Source of the DNA: Ignavibacteria bacterium
GTDB taxonomy: Bacteria; Bacteroidota; Ignavibacteria; Kapaibacteriales; Kapaibacteriaceae
Direction of reading: 5' to 3'
NCBI GenBank assembly: GCA_013204605.1
Contig: JABMNI010000060.1
Span: forward strand, 25,359-89,358
DNA: 64,000 nucleotides
How positions within the stretch are numbered: the stretch's first letter is position 1; each line of letters starts with the position of its first letter. Below the pieces are notes generated by a model. That model was not told the origin of the DNA and made no database searches. It saw only the letters and a list, made by a program, of their open reading frames with translations. Of the stretch, positions 24,562 through 33,075 are shown piece after piece. The position numbers and the translations under genes were made by a program.

Positions 24562-26094
24562 ATGGGCGTAACGGCATTGCTGTGTACTCTTTTCGCACCA
24601 CTCGTTGGTGCTGCAGTTTTGGCTTTAATAGACCGTGACCAGCACAAGGCTATTAAGATTACAGCGTTGCTGTTTACGGTTGCCACCTTGGTCACTGCCA
24701 TTCTGCTGATTCCTGCTTTTGACTCAGATAACGGGCAAATGCAGTTCGCAGTCAATCAAACCTGGATTTCATCCTTAGATGCCGGTTTTAGGATTGGAAT
24801 CGATGGTATATCGCTATTGATGGTGCTTTTAACAGCGCTCATCATGCCCATTTCGCTCCTTGCTTCATGGAATACCATCGGAAAACACCTGAAGGAATAT
24901 TATGCGCTGCTGTTAATTCTTCAATTTGGAATGACCGGTGTTTTTATAGCTACCGACACGTTTTTGTTCTACGTTTTCTGGGAGTTAATCCTCATCCCAA
25001 TGTATTTTATTATTGGAATTTGGGGAGGTAAAGACCGAATATATGCGGCCGTAAAGTTCTTTCTTTATACACTGTTAGGTTCATTGTTGATGTTGATCGC
25101 CATTCTTTGGCTTGGATTTGCAGCCGAGGCTGCCGGCGTTGGGTTTACGGCTGACTTGATAAAACTAAAGGCAATTGCACCCCATATTCCCATCGAAGTT
25201 CAATTTTGGCTTTTTCTAGCTTTTGCGTTGTCATTTTTCATAAAAGTGCCACTCTTCCCGTTCCACACCTGGCTGCCAGACGCACACGTTCAGGCTCCTA
25301 CAGCCGGATCCGTAATTCTAGCCGGGGTATTGTTGAAAATGGGAACCTATGGTCTAATTAGGTTCAACTTGGAGCTTTTCCCCCAAACATCTGCGGATTT
25401 GTCAGGGATTATAGCTTGGTTGGCGGTTATTGGAATAATCTACGGGGCTCTAGTAGCCATGGTGCAAACCGACATTAAAAAGCTGGTAGCGTATTCGTCA
25501 GTAAGCCACTTAGGGTTTGTGGTGTTAGGGATTTTCTCGTTAACCGTAGAAGGTGTTCAAGGAGCCGTAATACAAATGGTTAATCACGGTCTGTCAACGG
25601 GCATGCTTTTCCTCTGCGTTGGAGTGTTATATGACCGCCGGCATACCAGAGAAATTTCTGATTATGGTGGAATCACGAACGTAATGCCCCGATTTGCTGT
25701 ATTCTTTGCGATAGCAATGTTTGCCTCAGTAGGGCTGCCCGGACTAAACGGATTTGTGGGAGAATATTTGACGTTGCTCGGCGCTTTTAGAAGCCCCTTC
25801 TTAGGCTCATGGAGCTTTGCAATTATAGGCGCTACAGGAGTAGTTTTTGCAGCGGTCTACCTGCTTTGGATGTTCCAGCGAGTAATGTTTGGCAAGAATG
25901 ACAACCCTGAAAATCAACATCTACGCGATATGAGCCGAATTGAATATTGGCAGATGGTTCCGCTAGTGTTGTTCATAATCTGGATTGGTGTTTCACCTCG
26001 AACTTTTATGGACCTGTCAGAAAAAAGTGTAAAAGCTGTTGTTGAAAAAGTTGAGCACTTCAAATTCGGTAAAACAACGGCTGGTCTGCCATAA
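24562..26094 (+). CDS. nuoM: NADH-quinone oxidoreductase subunit M
   Basis: 510-residue antiporter-like membrane subunit of respiratory complex I, with about 14 membrane helices. Family residues are visible: the glutamate in VFWELILIPMYFI, the lysine in FFIKVPLFPFHTWLPDAH, and the HxxSTGMLF motif (NHGLSTGMLF). It probably conducts one proton per cycle. nuoN follows after 53 nt, but no other nuo gene precedes it: the upstream neighbour is the divergent kinase. The pair is therefore either split from the main nuo operon or belongs to a two-cluster arrangement. A weak TTTG (24501) plus TAATTG (24523) pair may be its promoter. Confidence 0.95.
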   Translation: MGVTALLCTLFAPLVGAAVLALIDRDQHKAIKITALLFTVATLVTAILLIPAFDSDNGQMQFAVNQTWISSLDAGFRIGIDGISLLMVLLTALIMPISLLASWNTIGKHLKEYYALLLILQFGMTGVFIATDTFLFYVFWELILIPMYFIIGIWGGKDRIYAAVKFFLYTLLGSLLMLIAILWLGFAAEAAGVGFTADLIKLKAIAPHIPIEVQFWLFLAFALSFFIKVPLFPFHTWLPDAHVQAPTAGSVILAGVLLKMGTYGLIRFNLELFPQTSADLSGIIAWLAVIGIIYGALVAMVQTDIKKLVAYSSVSHLGFVVLGIFSLTVEGVQGAVIQMVNHGLSTGMLFLCVGVLYDRRHTREISDYGGITNVMPRFAVFFAIAMFASVGLPGLNGFVGEYLTLLGAFRSPFLGSWSFAIIGATGVVFAAVYLLWMFQRVMFGKNDNPENQHLRDMSRIEYWQMVPLVLFIIWIGVSPRTFMDLSEKSVKAVVEKVEHFKFGKTTAGLP

Positions 26095-26147
26095 CTCCTC
26101 TCGGATTTACGTAACGAACAAATGTTCCTGAACCTGTAATAATAGTT

Positions 26148-27581
26148 ATGAATATCGATTTTTTCGGATCCCTCCCCTTAGTTGCTATTTGGCTTGCCCT
26201 TGGAGCTATTGGTATTGTAATTCAGGCTTTCGTTCGTAATAACACAAAACTGGTTTTTGGATACTACGTTGGTACGTTAGCACTGACGGCGTTCTTAGCA
26301 ATCTTGAGCTCTGGTGCAAAGGGTTCATCCTTTGGTGGTATGATAGTCTTGGGTGGCTACGCCGCCTATTTTGATGTGTTGTTCTGTGGTGCTGGGATTT
26401 TGGCTATGCTTGCCGCCCGACCCTACCTGGATCGTTTGAATGCCGAGTTGGATGAATTCTACACGCTAATGGTATCAGCCGTAGCAGGTATGATGCTTAT
26501 GGCCCACGCGTCAAACCTCGTTGTGTTATTTGTAGGTGTAGAGTTAATGTCGATCTCATTCTATGTGATGGCTGGTTTCCTCCGCACCGATATTAAAAGT
26601 GTCGAATCTGCTTTGAAATATTTTCTGTTAGGAGCTTTTGCAACGGGCTTTCTGGTGTACGGAATGGCAATGCTCTACGGCGGAACGGGCTCTCTTGATT
26701 ACGTAGAGATAGGCAAAGCGGTTTCCAACGGCACTGCCACCTATCCTATGTTCCTTGCAATTGGCACGGTGTTAATGGCGGCGGGTCTCTCTTTCAAGGT
26801 TGCTGCCTTCCCATTCCATCAATGGGCGCCGGATGTATACGATGGTGCTCCAACTGTTGTAACGGCATTCATGAGTACGGCCGGTAAAGCGGCTGCCTTC
26901 AGTGCCTTCAATCCAGTATTTGCCGCAATCATGCCTGATGGTGTAGGTGGTATCACAGATACAATGCGACTCGCACTAGCTGTTATGGCAGCAGTTACTA
27001 TGTTGGTCGGAAATATTACAGCAATAGCACAGACAAGTGTTAAACGAATGCTGGCTTTTTCTTCAGTAGCGCATGCTGGCTATTTGATGATGGGTATAGT
27101 GGCCGGCACGGCCTACGGACATTCCGCTATAGTTTTCTACCTTACGGCTTACATGTTCATGCAAATGGGATCCTTCGTCATTGTTGGATATCTAGAGCGC
27201 GAACAAGGCGATGGGTCTGATATCGAAAATTATTCCGGACTGTCAAAACAACATCCTATGTTAGCCGCAATGATGGCCATGTTTATGTTTTCACTTGCGG
27301 GCATTCCTCCCTTTGCAGGCTTCTTTGGTAAGTACATGCTTTTCTATGCAGCAATTCAGAGTGGGTATACTTGGTTGACTATAGTAGCAGTTGCGTCGAG
27401 TGTGATTTCGGTTTACTTCTACCTAGGTCTCATTGTAAAAATGTATTTCACAGATGCGCCAGGTAAGAAAACTACTTTTGCAACGGGTACTGCTGGATTT
27501 ACAATTGCTATCTGCTCGGTTGCTATTTTATTACTGGGCATTTTTCCGTGGTTGCTGACTAATATTATCAGCACATGGTAG
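26148..27581 (+). CDS. nuoN: NADH-quinone oxidoreductase subunit N
   Basis: 477-residue second antiporter-like subunit of complex I. Diagnostic features are FVGVELMSISFYVMAGFLR with the key glutamate, ESALKYFLLGAFATG, SFKVAAFPFHQWAPDVYDGAPT with the key lysine, and a late AGIPPFAGFFGKYMLF. Length and helix number fit the family. It follows nuoM at 53 nt and is followed 9 nt later by a GTG-started secreted-protein gene, so the transcript may run on into genes unrelated to respiration. Confidence 0.95.
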   Translation: MNIDFFGSLPLVAIWLALGAIGIVIQAFVRNNTKLVFGYYVGTLALTAFLAILSSGAKGSSFGGMIVLGGYAAYFDVLFCGAGILAMLAARPYLDRLNAELDEFYTLMVSAVAGMMLMAHASNLVVLFVGVELMSISFYVMAGFLRTDIKSVESALKYFLLGAFATGFLVYGMAMLYGGTGSLDYVEIGKAVSNGTATYPMFLAIGTVLMAAGLSFKVAAFPFHQWAPDVYDGAPTVVTAFMSTAGKAAAFSAFNPVFAAIMPDGVGGITDTMRLALAVMAAVTMLVGNITAIAQTSVKRMLAFSSVAHAGYLMMGIVAGTAYGHSAIVFYLTAYMFMQMGSFVIVGYLEREQGDGSDIENYSGLSKQHPMLAAMMAMFMFSLAGIPPFAGFFGKYMLFYAAIQSGYTWLTIVAVASSVISVYFYLGLIVKMYFTDAPGKKTTFATGTAGFTIAICSVAILLLGIFPWLLTNIISTW

Positions 27582-27590
27582 AGAGGTTAC

Positions 27591-29885
27591 GTGTCTGCCA
27601 TACGCCTCATCTTCTGTTGTCTGTTACTTGCATTGTGCGCCGTAACAGAGAACTATTCGCAACCCAATGTTGAGCTGTTTTGGAATGCCGCCGACCGCCA
27701 AGATACCGTAATGGATTTTGGAGTAACACTCCAAGGATTCCCAATAACGCTTAGCTTTTTTGTTGAGAACAATTCCTCACAGACTGTTGCCATCTATGAC
27801 TCTCGGCCTAATGCAGCCCCATACTATCAAATAGTAAACGTCCCAGAAGTAGAACCGCAACACCCCAGAAAAGAGGAATTTGCCTCTGTTGACTTTCAGC
27901 CGTTCTTCATACCTGCCGGGCAAACGAGATCCTTCGGAGTAATATTTAAGGCCGTTATTGGCAATGTTGAATTGCCGCCCGATTCAGTGAACGAATCATT
28001 GCTAATTCTACGAGTAGTAGATAGTCTTGATCCTCTCGGAAAATCTCGCGATAAAGTTTTTAGATTGAGGGCTCTTAAAACCACAAAAATTTTAGCGTCA
28101 ACAACGCCGCTAGTAAAATTCGACTCTGTGTACGTCGACCCTAAGCCCCTTACTCCAGAAAAAAAATACACAGTAGAAAATGTTACCACACAAAGTATTG
28201 TGGTTGATGATCAAAGACTGACGATGAAAACGGCGGTGATTGGAACTCCGGAAATCACGTTTGAAAAATATCCTACAGCACAGTTTGGACCGAAGGGTTC
28301 TATTCCGTGGACGTTTAAATATTCACCGCGAGACAAGGGCAAGGATAGCGCTACGTTTACTCTGGTGTATAGGCCGAATGTCAGCTCGGCGCCTGATAGT
28401 CTGCTTGCCGAAGTTTGGGGCATTGGTGTTCAACAACAACTTGAGTTGATTGGTGGTACTGGTACACCTGCACCAGTGAGTATTCGGGCCGACACTGTAG
28501 ATTTTGGGGACGTGTTTGCGGGACAGAAATATGTGGCAACAGTGGTTCTTAAAAATCATGGAAATTTAGTAATTGGATATACCGGCGAGCAGAAATTTGG
28601 TGCGGCGAAAGACACCGCCGCATTCCAGTTTACGCAGCCTATTATGCAAGGGGGCTCGGCGCTTCGGACAAATGATTTCGACACAATTAAAATTGAGTTC
28701 TCACCAATTGACGGTGGTGCTCATGTTGTTGAATACCGGATTGAAACTGATTTGTTGAGTAGGAAAATTCAAGGTATTCCCGATGGTGCTCAAACTACAA
28801 AGCTTACGGTGATTGGATTTAGTAAGCGTCCACAAATTCAACTCACGCCATCGGTGTTAGATTTTGGAACCCTAGTATTGTATCCTAGCTGCGTTTCCGT
28901 TTCGGAAAGAATTATTACCGTGAGGAATCTTGGAAATGCCGATCTGATAGTCGACTCAATTATTGTCTCACCTGAGTCGAACTCGATACTCATAGACGCA
29001 ACATCATTTACAGTCCCAATTGCTTCTTCAAAAGATGTAAGGGTTAAATATTCGGCCATGCAACTTGGCGACATAACCAATCAGCTGTTGTTGGCTACGA
29101 ATAGCGTGAACGTTCCGCTACCAATTCAGAGCATTGGAAAAGTGGTTGCGCCCGACACCATTTCAGTGCGTATCCCGGAACAGTTCAAGGCCAAACCCGG
29201 CAGGGAACTGGTGATTCCTATTGTGGTGGAAGGCAAGGCTGTTTCGTTAACAAGTACGTCTACAATTGTTGTGTCGTTCGATCCGAACCTAATGCGTTAT
29301 AGGTCTGCAATTACTGCGGGCACCGCGGCGGAGGGAGCCAATATCACATCGGACATAGAATCTCCAAGAGGAGTGCTAACTCTATCTGTAACGGCCAACG
29401 GAAATTTTCGTCAACGGGATACGTTCGCTCTACTTTCATTCGATACGTTCATTGGGGGCAGAGCGGAAACCCCGATTTCACTTTCCAATCTCACAACGAT
29501 ATTTGGCAACGCAGGCTGCCCGAATGTGTTAGATGTTCGCACGTACAACGGTCAGTTCAGACTCGACTCATTGTGTGGACTTTCCATAAAAACCGGGTCT
29601 AATTTACACCCCGTTTTTCAAGCGGGCGTTTACCCAAATCCAACCAACGGTACCGTAAATGTGGTTATCGTAAAAGGAAATCCCATTAAAGGCGGCGCAG
29701 ACAAATTCGATATTCGAATTGTTGATTCTTTTGGCAGAGTACTTGTAAAAAAATCAGATCTCGAATTCGCCGACGAAACTTCCATAGTGAATTTCAACAT
29801 AGAACAGTTCGAACCCGGAATGTACTTTGTTGAGGTAAGCAAGGGAGTCGTTTCTTTTGTTATTCTTCTAGCGGTGCAGCAATGA
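27591..29885 (+). CDS. Secreted protein with choice-of-anchor-D/ASH-like domains and T9SS type A sorting domain
   Basis: 764 residues from a GTG start, with signal peptide ending NYS|QPNV. Repeated Ig-like modules carry the pattern VDFGDVFAGQKYVATVVLKNHG and LDFGTLVLYPSCVSVSERI, typical of ASPM/SPD-2/Hydin-type (choice-of-anchor D) domains. Around residues 515-650 there is a cohesin-like or similar beta domain (IPEQFKAKPGRELVIPIVV... LSLSNLTTIFGN-type strands). The last 85 residues form a clear T9SS type A domain: VYPNPTNGTVNV, IVDSFGRVL and FEPGMYFVEV. It is most likely attached to the cell surface. Its stop overlaps the ATG of the barrel gene that follows. Confidence 0.85.
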   Translation: MSAIRLIFCCLLLALCAVTENYSQPNVELFWNAADRQDTVMDFGVTLQGFPITLSFFVENNSSQTVAIYDSRPNAAPYYQIVNVPEVEPQHPRKEEFASVDFQPFFIPAGQTRSFGVIFKAVIGNVELPPDSVNESLLILRVVDSLDPLGKSRDKVFRLRALKTTKILASTTPLVKFDSVYVDPKPLTPEKKYTVENVTTQSIVVDDQRLTMKTAVIGTPEITFEKYPTAQFGPKGSIPWTFKYSPRDKGKDSATFTLVYRPNVSSAPDSLLAEVWGIGVQQQLELIGGTGTPAPVSIRADTVDFGDVFAGQKYVATVVLKNHGNLVIGYTGEQKFGAAKDTAAFQFTQPIMQGGSALRTNDFDTIKIEFSPIDGGAHVVEYRIETDLLSRKIQGIPDGAQTTKLTVIGFSKRPQIQLTPSVLDFGTLVLYPSCVSVSERIITVRNLGNADLIVDSIIVSPESNSILIDATSFTVPIASSKDVRVKYSAMQLGDITNQLLLATNSVNVPLPIQSIGKVVAPDTISVRIPEQFKAKPGRELVIPIVVEGKAVSLTSTSTIVVSFDPNLMRYRSAITAGTAAEGANITSDIESPRGVLTLSVTANGNFRQRDTFALLSFDTFIGGRAETPISLSNLTTIFGNAGCPNVLDVRTYNGQFRLDSLCGLSIKTGSNLHPVFQAGVYPNPTNGTVNVVIVKGNPIKGGADKFDIRIVDSFGRVLVKKSDLEFADETSIVNFNIEQFEPGMYFVEVSKGVVSFVILLAVQQ

Positions 29886-30667
29886 GAATTGCCACATGGA
29901 TGTGCACCCTGATAGCTCTATTGGCAGGGGGCGATGTGTTTGCGCAGGGATTCGATTGGGAGTGGACACCAAGATCGCCCAAGCAAATGCCTAATACGTT
30001 TGTTGGAATTGAAGTTATATCTGGTGCTGGTTTTCATATGGGCGAACTTCAATATTTGGAAGATCTTACAGGATTCCAATGTTGCACTTTTACGAATGGA
30101 ACGGGAACGCCTTTGAGAATTTCATTGAGCGCTGAAAAATGGGTGGCTCCAAGCATCGCCGTTATTTTGAATGCCGGCGTAACGTCTATGACTGCCAACT
30201 TTGCTCAACTTTCCAACCCTGTTCCGATTTCCGATGGTAGAGAACTGCAAACCGAGTACCATTTTGATAATTCGTTGATGTATGTTACAATGAGTATCGG
30301 TACTCGTGTGAAATTGTTTGCCACGCACCTTTCAGTTGGTGGAACAATAAGAGCCCATTTCAACCTGGCTAAATCTGCAAAACTTACCGAGAGTGTGGTT
30401 AGTCCGAGCGACTTTTTTTTCGACACCAATCCACCTACGAAGGATTATGAGTGGGTTCCAATTGCTCGCCTTGCGGACATTGCGAAGGTGATTGTAGAGC
30501 CCGCTGTATTTATAGCCTACGATATTCCAGTTGCCGCGGGGATGTTTCTTCAACCGATGATTCTTCTAAGTACGCAGCTTAATAGCGTCTCTACAGTGTA
30601 TCCATGGCGTTTTGTGGACATTGGGGTTGGATTACGTTTAATGAAGGGTTTCGACCTTGGGATATAG
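29882..30667 (+). CDS. Outer-membrane beta-barrel protein
   Basis: 261 residues with signal peptide ending VFA|QGFD. The mature part contains alternating hydrophobic/polar strands (FVGIEVISGAGFHMG, IAVILNAGVTSMTANFAQL, VSIGTRVKLFATHLSVGGTIRAHF-like) and a terminal strand VDIGVGLRLMKGFDLGI. This is a porin-like barrel of unknown specificity. Its ATG overlaps the stop of the T9SS-sorted protein (ATGA), the same coupling seen for 20088/21389. The stop lies inside a 23-bp tandem duplication. Confidence 0.75.
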   Translation: MRIATWMCTLIALLAGGDVFAQGFDWEWTPRSPKQMPNTFVGIEVISGAGFHMGELQYLEDLTGFQCCTFTNGTGTPLRISLSAEKWVAPSIAVILNAGVTSMTANFAQLSNPVPISDGRELQTEYHFDNSLMYVTMSIGTRVKLFATHLSVGGTIRAHFNLAKSAKLTESVVSPSDFFFDTNPPTKDYEWVPIARLADIAKVIVEPAVFIAYDIPVAAGMFLQPMILLSTQLNSVSTVYPWRFVDIGVGLRLMKGFDLGI

Positions 30668-30704
30668 TGTGGGAAGGCTGTGAGATATAGTCTGGATGGG
30701 CTGT
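30659..30704 (+). repeat. 23-bp imperfect tandem duplication at a stop codon
   Basis: Copies 30659-30681 and 30682-30704 match at 18 of 23 positions, with shared GATATAGT and GGCTGT blocks. The TAG stop of the barrel gene (30665-30667) is in copy 1 and is duplicated as a further TAG in copy 2. Confidence 0.65.
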
Positions 30705-30706
30705 AC

Positions 30707-30714
30707 TATATTTG
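30707..30714 (+). promoter_or_regulatory. TAnnTTTG -7 box before the DUF1573 gene
   Basis: TATATTTG matches the Bacteroidota primary-sigma -7 consensus. No clear TTTG was seen at the usual -33 distance. The implied transcript start near 30721 would place the hairpin at 30724-30736 at the extreme 5' end of the mRNA. Confidence 0.4.
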
Positions 30715-30723
30715 TAGCCTAAT

Positions 30724-30736
30724 CGTCCGTAGGACG
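30724..30736 (+). promoter_or_regulatory. Small 5'-leader hairpin, similar to one at 36269
   Basis: CGTCC (30724-30728) pairs with GGACG (30732-30736) around GTA, followed by GTTTC. A similar hairpin, TCCGC/GCGGA around TAGG and followed by ACGATTTC, sits before the TonB receptor. Both lie 30-45 nt before an ATG. Confidence 0.45.
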
Positions 30737-30766
30737 GTTTCACAAAAGTCAATTGCGGAGTAAAAC

Positions 30767-31564
30767 ATGTTCTCAAAGATTCTTTCAATAGCAGGTGTCT
30801 TTTTAGCCTGCCTTTCAATAACAATTGCCCAACCCAAGCTTGAAATTGTGGGCGGTGAAACGTTTGATTGGGGTAAGGTAAAGCCCCCTACATCTGGACA
30901 TCTTGAAGCAACGATTAAGATGAAGAATGTCGGAACGGGTAAGTTGAAGCTTGTTGAAGTCCGTCCGGGCTGTGGATGCACGAAGACAGATCCCGATAAA
31001 ATGGAGATGGGTCCTGACGAGGTTAGCAGTATGAGTGTCAAACTGAACATCGGACCAGCGCAAGGCGGACCTATTACTAAGAGCGTTACAATTACGTGGG
31101 GCGATGATGCTGGGTTAGCCGCTCGTGACGAATTTCACAAGAGTGGAAAGGCAATTCCAGCCGATGCCGATACTACGCAGCATATGGCGTTCTTGTATTT
31201 GAAAGCCGATATACAGCGCCCGATTATGGTGCAACCATCAATCTTTTTTGCCTTCTCAGATTTGAAAATAGGAGTAGCTTCTACTGCTAAGGTTGAAATT
31301 TTAAACAACGATGACATTCCGATTACGTTTTCAGACTGGGTAACAGAAAATGGTTTGATTATTAATCAATCTGGAAAAGTCACAGTTAAGCCGGGCGAAA
31401 AAATGGAGCTTATAGCAACGTTGGTGCCGGGTCAAAAAGGTTCTTACGCCGGTGCCGTAAAGTGCAAAACTTCTCACCCCGACAATCCCGATTTGGATAT
31501 CCGAGCGTACGGAAATGTTCTTGAAAGTCAGTCGCCGGTGTTCCAAACAAACACCCCAAAATAG
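30767..31564 (+). CDS. DUF1573 domain exported protein
   Basis: 265 residues with signal peptide ending TIA|QPKL. It has a DUF1573 domain with the characteristic FDWGKVKPPTSGHLEATIKM and KLVEVRPGCGCTKTDP, and a second, weaker copy after residue 150 (SIFFAFSDLKIGVASTAKVEI). DUF1573 proteins are abundant in the FCB group and are usually periplasmic or surface Ig-like proteins of unknown role. A GGAG site lies 8 nt before the ATG. It converges on the transglycosylase gene with only 9 nt between the stop codons. Confidence 0.85.
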   Translation: MFSKILSIAGVFLACLSITIAQPKLEIVGGETFDWGKVKPPTSGHLEATIKMKNVGTGKLKLVEVRPGCGCTKTDPDKMEMGPDEVSSMSVKLNIGPAQGGPITKSVTITWGDDAGLAARDEFHKSGKAIPADADTTQHMAFLYLKADIQRPIMVQPSIFFAFSDLKIGVASTAKVEILNNDDIPITFSDWVTENGLIINQSGKVTVKPGEKMELIATLVPGQKGSYAGAVKCKTSHPDNPDLDIRAYGNVLESQSPVFQTNTPK

Positions 31565-31573
31565 GGTTTGTTT

Positions 31574-32485
31574 CTATTTCGGTAAACAGATTTCCCAGGA
31601 GCCGCCCTTGGAAGGGGTGGGTAGTGTCCGACCAAGAATCCAAGGGTTTAGTAACTTCACATCCTTGTAATTGGATCCATGATCCTGTGCCCACTGTGAC
31701 ATACTTGGAATTGATTCTCGTTCTGTAATTATCCTGCAACTCTGCTCTACGTACTTGCCATTCTGAGGGAGGATAACTCCGTGCTCGGCAGCATGCTCAA
31801 GAATGTGTTTGATTACGGCAATTCGCAGAACGTATCGTGAGGTTTCTTCATTCAGGTACAGACTGTAAAAATCACTCGCCTGTTGATACCGAGTATTTTC
31901 GCTAAAATTTTCGTGCCCCATGTTGTACCCCGCCGCTGCATTTGTCCATGAACCGTTCGATTGATACCCAGCCTTTAGGTACTTCGCCGCAGCATATGTA
32001 CTCTTTTCCGGATGCCTCCGCTCATCAACTTGATCCGTAACCACTAGGCCCATAGCCCGTGCTGTTGCCGGCATAAACTGCCAAAGACCAACTGCATCTT
32101 TAGAAGATCTGGCCATAAACAACGCGCTCTCTGCTACAGATACATACTTTAGATCATCGGGAAGTTGGAGTTCTTTCAGAACTCTTTCGTACATAGGAAA
32201 AAATCTACCAGATCTTTTCATATACAAAACAATTTGCCCCTTCGATTGAAGATTTAACAAAAATTCGCGCTCGGCTCTTTCTTTCACTTCTGGAATATCA
32301 AGCGGAACTTCCTCTCCACAAAATGTCAATTTTTCGGGTAGTTCCCACGCGAAAGAATCGTTGCCTACGTTAGGACTAGGCTGGGAAGAATTGTGACCCT
32401 TAGCCGTATTGGTGTATGAGTAGAATATTGCAGCAACGCAAAGAATTGCGACTAATATTACTAAAGCTGGAAGTAGGCGTCGCAT
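31574..32485 (-). CDS. Lytic transglycosylase (SLT/MltD-like)
   Basis: 303-residue peptidoglycan-cleaving enzyme. One N-terminal membrane segment (LLPALVILVAILCVAAIFY) anchors it in the inner membrane or serves as a signal. The SLT domain has the catalytic glutamate E119 in YVSVAESAL, then VGLWQFMPATARAMGL and NAAAGYNMG, all standard for the family. The C-terminal 50 residues (ITERESIPSMSQWA... LNPWILG) look like a LysM wall-binding module. It overlaps the ABC ATPase gene by 25 nt and is last in its transcription unit. Confidence 0.88.
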   Translation of the reverse strand: MRRLLPALVILVAILCVAAIFYSYTNTAKGHNSSQPSPNVGNDSFAWELPEKLTFCGEEVPLDIPEVKERAEREFLLNLQSKGQIVLYMKRSGRFFPMYERVLKELQLPDDLKYVSVAESALFMARSSKDAVGLWQFMPATARAMGLVVTDQVDERRHPEKSTYAAAKYLKAGYQSNGSWTNAAAGYNMGHENFSENTRYQQASDFYSLYLNEETSRYVLRIAVIKHILEHAAEHGVILPQNGKYVEQSCRIITERESIPSMSQWAQDHGSNYKDVKLLNPWILGRTLPTPSKGGSWEICLPK

Positions 32486-33075
32486 AAAGTTTTCTCCTGT
32501 TCATCATTTGTGGCCAATAAAACTATGCCACCTTTAGACTTGTGCAAGTGGATTTCTTGCACCACTAATTTTCTGCCTTCCGGATCCATTGTAACCGAAG
32601 GTTCGTCAAGCAACAATAACGGCTGTTGTAAATGAACAGCCAACGCCAGCAGCATCCGCTGCAATAAACCGCTTGAAAATTCTCGAATGGTATCGTTCTT
32701 TCTTCCGTCAAGACCAACGCGCTCTAGTACTTCGTTACTAGTTGCAGCGTCGTGATTTTTGCCGTGCAATTTGGAGTGCAAATTAAGCAGCTCCAATGGT
32801 GAGAATTCATCGTAGATCCTCAAATAGGGTGCAACCATACCGCAATGGTAGGGGATTTCGCTTGAAATGACGGACGTGCCGTCGATAGAAAGGCTAACGG
32901 TGCCGGTGTTTGGACGTTGAATGCCGCCAAGTATCTGCAGTAATGTAGATTTCCCGGAACCGTTGGATCCCAGAATACCGAAGCACACTCCCTGTGTTAC
33001 TCGAAATGAAACATCCTTTAGAACCGGTCTATTCCCGTACCATTTGCTTGCCTTGCTGATTTCAATTTCAATCAT
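32461..33075 (-). CDS. ABC transporter ATP-binding protein
   Basis: 204-residue single ATPase domain. Walker A is GSNGSGKST (36-44), the signature is FSSGLLQRM and Walker B is LLLLDEPS. The signature FSSG instead of LSGG is uncommon but seen in export-type ATPases such as CcmA. No permease or other ccm gene is adjacent, so the partner must be elsewhere. Its ATG overlaps the stop of the metalloprotease gene (ATGA) and its end overlaps the transglycosylase gene. Whether this mixed operon reflects a shared envelope process is unknown. Confidence 0.85.
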   Translation of the reverse strand: MIEIEISKASKWYGNRPVLKDVSFRVTQGVCFGILGSNGSGKSTLLQILGGIQRPNTGTVSLSIDGTSVISSEIPYHCGMVAPYLRIYDEFSPLELLNLHSKLHGKNHDAATSNEVLERVGLDGRKNDTIREFSSGLLQRMLLALAVHLQQPLLLLDEPSVTMDPEGRKLVVQEIHLHKSKGGIVLLATNDEQEKTLCDAYFQL

